Position numbers and translations under genes: made by a program. The notes below the pieces were generated by a model that did no database searches, was not told the DNA's origin, and saw only the letters and a list, made by a program, of their open reading frames with translations. From Bryobacterales bacterium (GTDB lineage: Bacteria > Acidobacteriota > Terriglobia > Bryobacterales > Bryobacteraceae), in contig JAOAPR010000097.1 of assembly GCA_025463005.1 (NCBI GenBank), positions 1 through 64,000 of the forward strand: 64,000 nucleotides of DNA. Reading direction: 5' to 3'. Positions 59,396 to 64,000 of the stretch are shown here, one piece after another; position 1 is the first letter of the stretch, and every line of letters begins with the position of its first letter.

Positions 59396-60333
59396 CGCCA
59401 AATGAACTTCTGTTATGGCTTTCGGCGCGTAAGGCGGGCTCTTGGTCGCAATTCCGGGGAGCGGTGGCACACCTCGATTTGGCGAGCAGCACCCCGGAGC
59501 CCGAAGAGGACGCAGGGCAGCATCTCCATCAACGGGTCCGCTTCAACCTCGAAAGGCTCGGCCATATCGAATTTGGCGCGGAGGAAAGCGGCGAAGGTTG
59601 GCGGGTGGTGCCTCCAACTTTGGCGCTCTTCCATTACGACGGCCGGGCTACGGGCATTTTATGTGGAGCGCGTGCCCTCCCTCTCTTGGAGAGAATTGAA
59701 CGGGCGGCGAACGAACTGGCGTTCGAACGTGTACCGCACCCGGATTGCCCGGACGTTCTGCGAATACACGCGCCAAATTCGCAAATCCTGATTGACCTGG
59801 CTCAACAGGAAGGCATTTCCTGCCAAGCTGATACTCCTACGGTTTTACTTTCCCACCTCCCATCCGTTGATTCCATCAAAGGCTGGAATCGCGCACCAAT
59901 GCCCGTCGCGGGCAACGATTGGGATGTGGAGCAATTCGTCGTCGAAAGGAAAACGATGAAGTGGCGGACGATAACGCTTCAGGAAGCCAACGCGCCGGGA
60001 GTTCAGGGGCTATTCCGTATCACGCGCTTTCAACGGCCACAGTATTTTCTTCGTGAAGGCCGGGAAACGATCAAACTCCCCGGTCCAGTTGCGAAGTACT
60101 ACACGCTGTTCCGCCTGCGTCGGCGTGTCCTAAAATATGACCGCAAAGAGCGTTCCCTTACCTTGCTGGCAATCTTCCGTCCGCCATTACTGACCGAGCG
60201 GGGTTTGATTCTTTGTTCCGGTTTCCCTCCCTCCGTCAGTAATGTGCGCGGCCGGCCAACATTGACCTATCGCGATATTCCCGAAGAAGTAGCGGGCATG
60301 ACCGCTGAAGTTCTTAAACAGGATTTAATATGA
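59392..60333 (+). CDS. Unknown protein (313 aa), defence-cluster gene 2
   Basis: Starts MTPNELLLWLSARKAGSWSQ. The first 75 residues look like a winged helix (FRGAVAHL, then RVRFNLERLGHIEF and GWRVVPPTLALF). The rest is mixed alpha/beta with IKLPGPVAKYYTLFRLRRR and a conserved-looking ILCSGFPPSV near the end. It overlaps both neighbours by ATGA. Function unknown. Strict coupling to the helicase suggests a subunit or DNA-recognition partner. Confidence 0.8.
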   Translation: MTPNELLLWLSARKAGSWSQFRGAVAHLDLASSTPEPEEDAGQHLHQRVRFNLERLGHIEFGAEESGEGWRVVPPTLALFHYDGRATGILCGARALPLLERIERAANELAFERVPHPDCPDVLRIHAPNSQILIDLAQQEGISCQADTPTVLLSHLPSVDSIKGWNRAPMPVAGNDWDVEQFVVERKTMKWRTITLQEANAPGVQGLFRITRFQRPQYFLREGRETIKLPGPVAKYYTLFRLRRRVLKYDRKERSLTLLAIFRPPLLTERGLILCSGFPPSVSNVRGRPTLTYRDIPEEVAGMTAEVLKQDLI

Positions 60334-63300
60334 GCAACCCTATCGCACTTTTCGACGACTTGCGGGATATGTATCTGCGCTACCTGGACAGCCCGTTCGA
60401 CTTGCGCTACCCGGAACTCGTTGCCGAACGGCGCAACTTGCTGAGTGTCGATGGGCGGCTTTTCCGCCAGCCTTTGATCGAGCCGATTCCTGCCTACCAG
60501 TCAAGTAATCAGACATTCCAGGCAATTGCGCAAGCCCGTCTTGGCGGTTCTTGGAGTAACACGGAGATCGCTGACCTTGCTGATTTCGTGTCGCTTGAGC
60601 TCTTCCCGCCGAACCGGTCCCCCTACGCGCATCAAGACCAGGTCTTCGCGGAATCAGTTGTCAACGGGAATGACGTTATTGTGACCACGGGCACAGGCTC
60701 TGGAAAAACCGAATGCTTTCTTTTGCCTGTCATAGCGGCGCTCATCCGTGAGTCCTCGGCTTGGGGGCAACCAGGTCAGCGAACTCCGCGCTGGGATTGG
60801 TGGAACCATCGCCAGAACGCGACGACAAACCGGTGGCTGCCGCGCATTCCGCAACGGAGTCACGAAGACCCGGCAGTGCGGCCGGCAGCGATGCGCGCTA
60901 TCATCCTTTACCCGCTCAACGCGCTTGTCGAGGACCAGCTCGGACGGATGCGAACGGTTCTCGACAGTGACAACGCGCGGAATTGGCTGCAAGCGAGACG
61001 CGCTGGCAACCGCTTTTATTTCGGCAGGTATACCGGGCGCACGCCTGTGTCAGGAGACCGGAATTCATCGAAGGAAACCAAGCTTAGAAAAGAACTTCGC
61101 GACATGGAACAGGAAGCCCAGCAGGTTGCGGGGCATTCGGCGGCGCGGTTCTTTCCCCGCATGGATGGCGGAGAAATGTGGTCCCGGTGGGACATGCAAG
61201 ACGATCCGCCGGACGTCCTCATCACCAACTACTCCATGATGAACATCATGTTGATGCGCAGCCTGGAGATGCCGGTTTTCGAACTCACCCGGCAATGGCT
61301 GGAGGCAGACCGCTCGCGGGTCTTCCATTTGGTGGTAGACGAACTTCACACATACAGAGGCACGCCGGGAACAGAAGTTGCCTACCTTATCCGCGTGCTG
61401 CTCGACCGCTTGGGCTTGTCCCCGAACTCCAGCCAATTGCGCATTATCGCGTCCAGCGCATCATTGACGGGTGACGCCTCGGGTCTTGATTATCTGGAAG
61501 CTTTTTTTGGGCGCGACCGCGGTCATTTTCAAATTATCGGCGGCAACACAGTGAGTCCCAATGCCGCCTCCGTTCAGATGGTGGCAAATCATGCTGCGGC
61601 TCTGCGCGATTTGGGACAAAGCCTGCGCGTGTCGGCCGCACCTCCGCTGCAAGCCGCCGCACAGACTTTTCACGCTGCAGTTGGAGCCCCGGCTGTGCCT
61701 GCCGGGGCTTCGCCGGAGCAGATTCTTTATACCAGCCTCGAACATCTTCAGGCAGCTGACGGACTGCGGATAGCTTGTATGACCGGAGGCCCCGGAACCC
61801 CGCCTCAACCCCGCTTCCCGGCCGATATCGGCGGCCAGCTCTTCCCGGCGCTTCCGCCATCCGAACGCTTAGATGCGGTGGACGGGTTGCTCGCTGGATT
61901 GTGCAATACGCGAAACTCGCAGGACGCCGCCTTGTTACCCGTGCGCGCGCATTTGTTCTTCAGAAACCTTCAAGGTTTGTGGGCTTGTTCGAACCCTCAG
62001 TGCAGTGTTGCACCCGCTCGAACATTCCCTTGCCCGGTAGGCCAGCTCCATTACACCCCGGCGCTCACCTGCGGATGCGGGTCAAGAATAGTGGAGTTGC
62101 TTTATTGCGAGCCGTGCGGCGAGGTGTTCCTGGGAGGCTACAGGAGGCGGGACGTCAACAATCCGAACGAGTGGTATCTAAGTCCGGACCATCCGGACCT
62201 GGAGGCCTCGCCGGACATGGCGTCAGTTGACCGTGATTATGCGAGATACGCTGTATTTTGGCCCGCCGAGAACGGGACGCAGCCAGCTACTCCTCAGTGG
62301 ACCCAGGATGGTGTTCAGCGGCGGTGGCAACCGGCGTCTTTCATTCCAGCAGAAGGCAAGGTCGTGCACGGCGGAGGCGCTCAGGCAAGGCGGGGATTCT
62401 TGTACCATGTCCCGCAGATGCACGGGGCCAACGGCGAAATTTTCGATCCCCGTCCGCAAGGGCTTGCGGCAAGCGCAGGCAAAGCGTATCCGTCCCGTTG
62501 CCCCCGGTGCGATACGAATTGGGTGAGGCGAAACATCGGATCGCCAGTGAGGACGCAGCGAACCGGCTTCCAGAAGTTGGCACAGATTCTCTCAGATGTT
62601 TTGCTCCGTGAAGTAGGTTCTGAGAATCCGGGCGGGCGAAAATTGGTTGTTTTCTCCGACAGCCGGCAGGACGCGGCAAAATTATCCGCCGGTATGAGGT
62701 TCGCCCATTACAGGGACTCTGTTCGCCAGGCGCTCGCTGCGGCCTTGGTTCATCAAGGCGCTGGTGTTCTGGCTTTCATCAAGCAACTCGGTGGTCAAAC
62801 GCTGACGCCGGAAGAGCAAACTGCCGCTAATGCTTTTGAAGCTGACTATCCGGCCGAGATGGGTACTCTATCGATGGCCCAAGGCGCGATGGCAAACCGG
62901 CCGTCGCCGGCCTTTCCGCCGTTGACTTATCAGCGGGCCGCTCAACAGATTCAACTCCGTGCTGTCCAGGGACCTCACCCGATTTCCCAGCTCGCCATAG
63001 ATGTGTCTTCGCAGTTGTTACGACAAGGTATCAATCCCGGAGGCTTCACCCAGCGGGTCCTTTGGACGAATGTAGATGATCAGGAGGGACACTGGCGGGA
63101 CCTCTATAACTGGCCAGCAGGAATGGAACCGGCGGCGAAGCCAAACAGCCAGCTTGATGCAAACCAGCAAATTCATCTGACGCGCATAAGAGATGAGTCC
63201 CTTGAAGAACTGATGGACATCGTTTTTGCATCTGGGCAACGCAGCTTGGAGTCCTTATGCATTGCGCTGCCTACGACCGATCGCCTTCGCTTTCCCGCAC

Positions 63301-64000
63301 CGAACGCGGATGTGCAAGAGGCTGCCGATGGCATCATTCGCCTTTTGGGGTCGCGCAAGAAGCTTTCTTCGCATGATTGGGCTTCACCCCCACAGAATAC
63401 GCCTGCCTACGTGCGGAACTACTTGCAGGCCGTTGCCAACCGCAGGGGACTGAGTGCCGCGACGCTTGAAGCAGATGTGATTACTTACCTAACCAATTCA
63501 GGCTGTCTTACTCAGTTCATTCTGCAAGCCACAGCCTTATGCCTCCTTCCGCCCGGAGCCGGGGCGCAATTCTATGAATGCCCCCGTTGCCGGAGAATTC
63601 ATCTCCATCCCGCAGGCGGCGTCTGTACCGATTGCCTGACGACGTTGAGCCCCCCGCAGCCACTCACATCGGCGCAGTTGATTTCTGATTACTACAGCTA
63701 CCTTGCTACCCAAACTGACGAGCTGTTCCGCCTGAACTGCGAGGAACTCACGGGCCAAACAAATAAAGCTGACGGACGTACAAGGCAAAGGCTCTTCCAG
63801 AATGTCGTATTACCAAACACTGAAAATGAGCGGACCGATCCCATCGATTTATTGAGCGTCACCACGACGATGGAAGCGGGCGTGGATATCGGGGGGTTGT
63901 TGGCCGTCATGATGGCAAACATGCCGCCGATGCGGTTCAATTATCAGCAAAGAGTGGGCCGCGCCGGACGGCGCGGCGCGGGCCTCTCTGTTGCGCTGAC
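60330..64000 (+). CDS. Very large SF2 DEAD/DEAH-like helicase (runs off the right edge), defence-cluster gene 3
   Basis: At least 1,223 residues from MSNPIALFDDLRDMYLRYLD, with no stop before the edge. Motif I GTGSGKT (121-127), Ia AIILYPLNALVEDQL, II DELH (about 337), III SSASLTG, motif IV VVFSDSRQDAAKL, V TTTMEAGVDIGG and VI QQRVGRAGRRG (about 1206). Three cysteine clusters (about 550-600 with YCEPCGEVFLGG, 725, 1085-1105) probably bind zinc. The plan matches the huge helicases of defence systems (DUF1998-linked DrmA, DruE, DpdJ) rather than repair helicases. ATP-driven DNA or RNA remodelling is expected. Overlaps gene 2 by ATGA. Confidence 0.88.
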   Translation, partial: MSNPIALFDDLRDMYLRYLDSPFDLRYPELVAERRNLLSVDGRLFRQPLIEPIPAYQSSNQTFQAIAQARLGGSWSNTEIADLADFVSLELFPPNRSPYAHQDQVFAESVVNGNDVIVTTGTGSGKTECFLLPVIAALIRESSAWGQPGQRTPRWDWWNHRQNATTNRWLPRIPQRSHEDPAVRPAAMRAIILYPLNALVEDQLGRMRTVLDSDNARNWLQARRAGNRFYFGRYTGRTPVSGDRNSSKETKLRKELRDMEQEAQQVAGHSAARFFPRMDGGEMWSRWDMQDDPPDVLITNYSMMNIMLMRSLEMPVFELTRQWLEADRSRVFHLVVDELHTYRGTPGTEVAYLIRVLLDRLGLSPNSSQLRIIASSASLTGDASGLDYLEAFFGRDRGHFQIIGGNTVSPNAASVQMVANHAAALRDLGQSLRVSAAPPLQAAAQTFHAAVGAPAVPAGASPEQILYTSLEHLQAADGLRIACMTGGPGTPPQPRFPADIGGQLFPALPPSERLDAVDGLLAGLCNTRNSQDAALLPVRAHLFFRNLQGLWACSNPQCSVAPARTFPCPVGQLHYTPALTCGCGSRIVELLYCEPCGEVFLGGYRRRDVNNPNEWYLSPDHPDLEASPDMASVDRDYARYAVFWPAENGTQPATPQWTQDGVQRRWQPASFIPAEGKVVHGGGAQARRGFLYHVPQMHGANGEIFDPRPQGLAASAGKAYPSRCPRCDTNWVRRNIGSPVRTQRTGFQKLAQILSDVLLREVGSENPGGRKLVVFSDSRQDAAKLSAGMRFAHYRDSVRQALAAALVHQGAGVLAFIKQLGGQTLTPEEQTAANAFEADYPAEMGTLSMAQGAMANRPSPAFPPLTYQRAAQQIQLRAVQGPHPISQLAIDVSSQLLRQGINPGGFTQRVLWTNVDDQEGHWRDLYNWPAGMEPAAKPNSQLDANQQIHLTRIRDESLEELMDIVFASGQRSLESLCIALPTTDRLRFPAPNADVQEAADGIIRLLGSRKKLSSHDWASPPQNTPAYVRNYLQAVANRRGLSAATLEADVITYLTNSGCLTQFILQATALCLLPPGAGAQFYECPRCRRIHLHPAGGVCTDCLTTLSPPQPLTSAQLISDYYSYLATQTDELFRLNCEELTGQTNKADGRTRQRLFQNVVLPNTENERTDPIDLLSVTTTMEAGVDIGGLLAVMMANMPPMRFNYQQRVGRAGRRGAGLSVAL

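Noticed and set aside
28216-64000. Right attachment site (second copy of the tRNA-Gln 3' end)
   Set aside because: No stretch matching the T-arm and acceptor end was found; the border is probably outside the window.

Overview
The window joins two kinds of DNA. From the left edge to about 28.2 kb it looks like ordinary chromosome of a GC-rich bacterium. The gene set (bacillithiol genes bshB1 and bshA, an hrcA-grpE-dnaJ cluster, PII, an isolated nuoB, a secretin with a cohesin-like tail followed by pseudopilins, a PQQ/cytochrome dehydrogenase) fits a member of the Acidobacteriota such as a Solibacter/Bryobacter relative. That placement is inferred from gene content, not from a search.

At 28,142-28,215 lies a tRNA-Gln(TTG) with an encoded CCA. 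A tyrosine integrase starts directly downstream, followed by an accessory region that continues to the right edge (more than 35 kb). No second copy of the tRNA 3' end is visible, so the right end of the element is outside the window.

Layout of the accessory region: (a) 28.3-34.1 kb, integrase, excisionase-like gene, four related small proteins sharing an FRLRDGRV motif, an orphan DNA methyltransferase; (b) 33.1-42.1 kb, dispersed repeats, AT-rich membrane-protein genes, and a secreted 1,885-residue RHS protein with a cysteine-peptidase-like C-terminus and a Sel1-repeat protein downstream that may be its immunity protein; (c) 42.5-48.3 kb, mobilization module: relaxase, MobC-like protein, VirD4/TraG coupling ATPase, and between the last two a run of eleven different short hairpins at a period near 29 bases; (d) 48.5-52.9 kb, small genes, a second tyrosine recombinase, and an inverted duplication with one decayed arm; (e) 53.0-56.2 kb, ParB-like, conserved plasmid-type protein and ArdC-type antirestriction protein; (f) 56.6 kb to the edge, an orphan HigA-like regulator with its own palindrome, then four genes joined by ATGA overlaps: ribbon-helix-helix protein, membrane-anchored 735-residue protein, 313-residue protein, and a very large DEAD/DEAH helicase cut by the window edge. 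No type IV secretion channel genes are seen, so on present evidence the element is mobilizable rather than self-transmissible.

The most promising unknowns are the coupled helicase cluster (candidate defence system), the hairpin array beside the mobilization genes, and the FRLRDGRV small-protein family.
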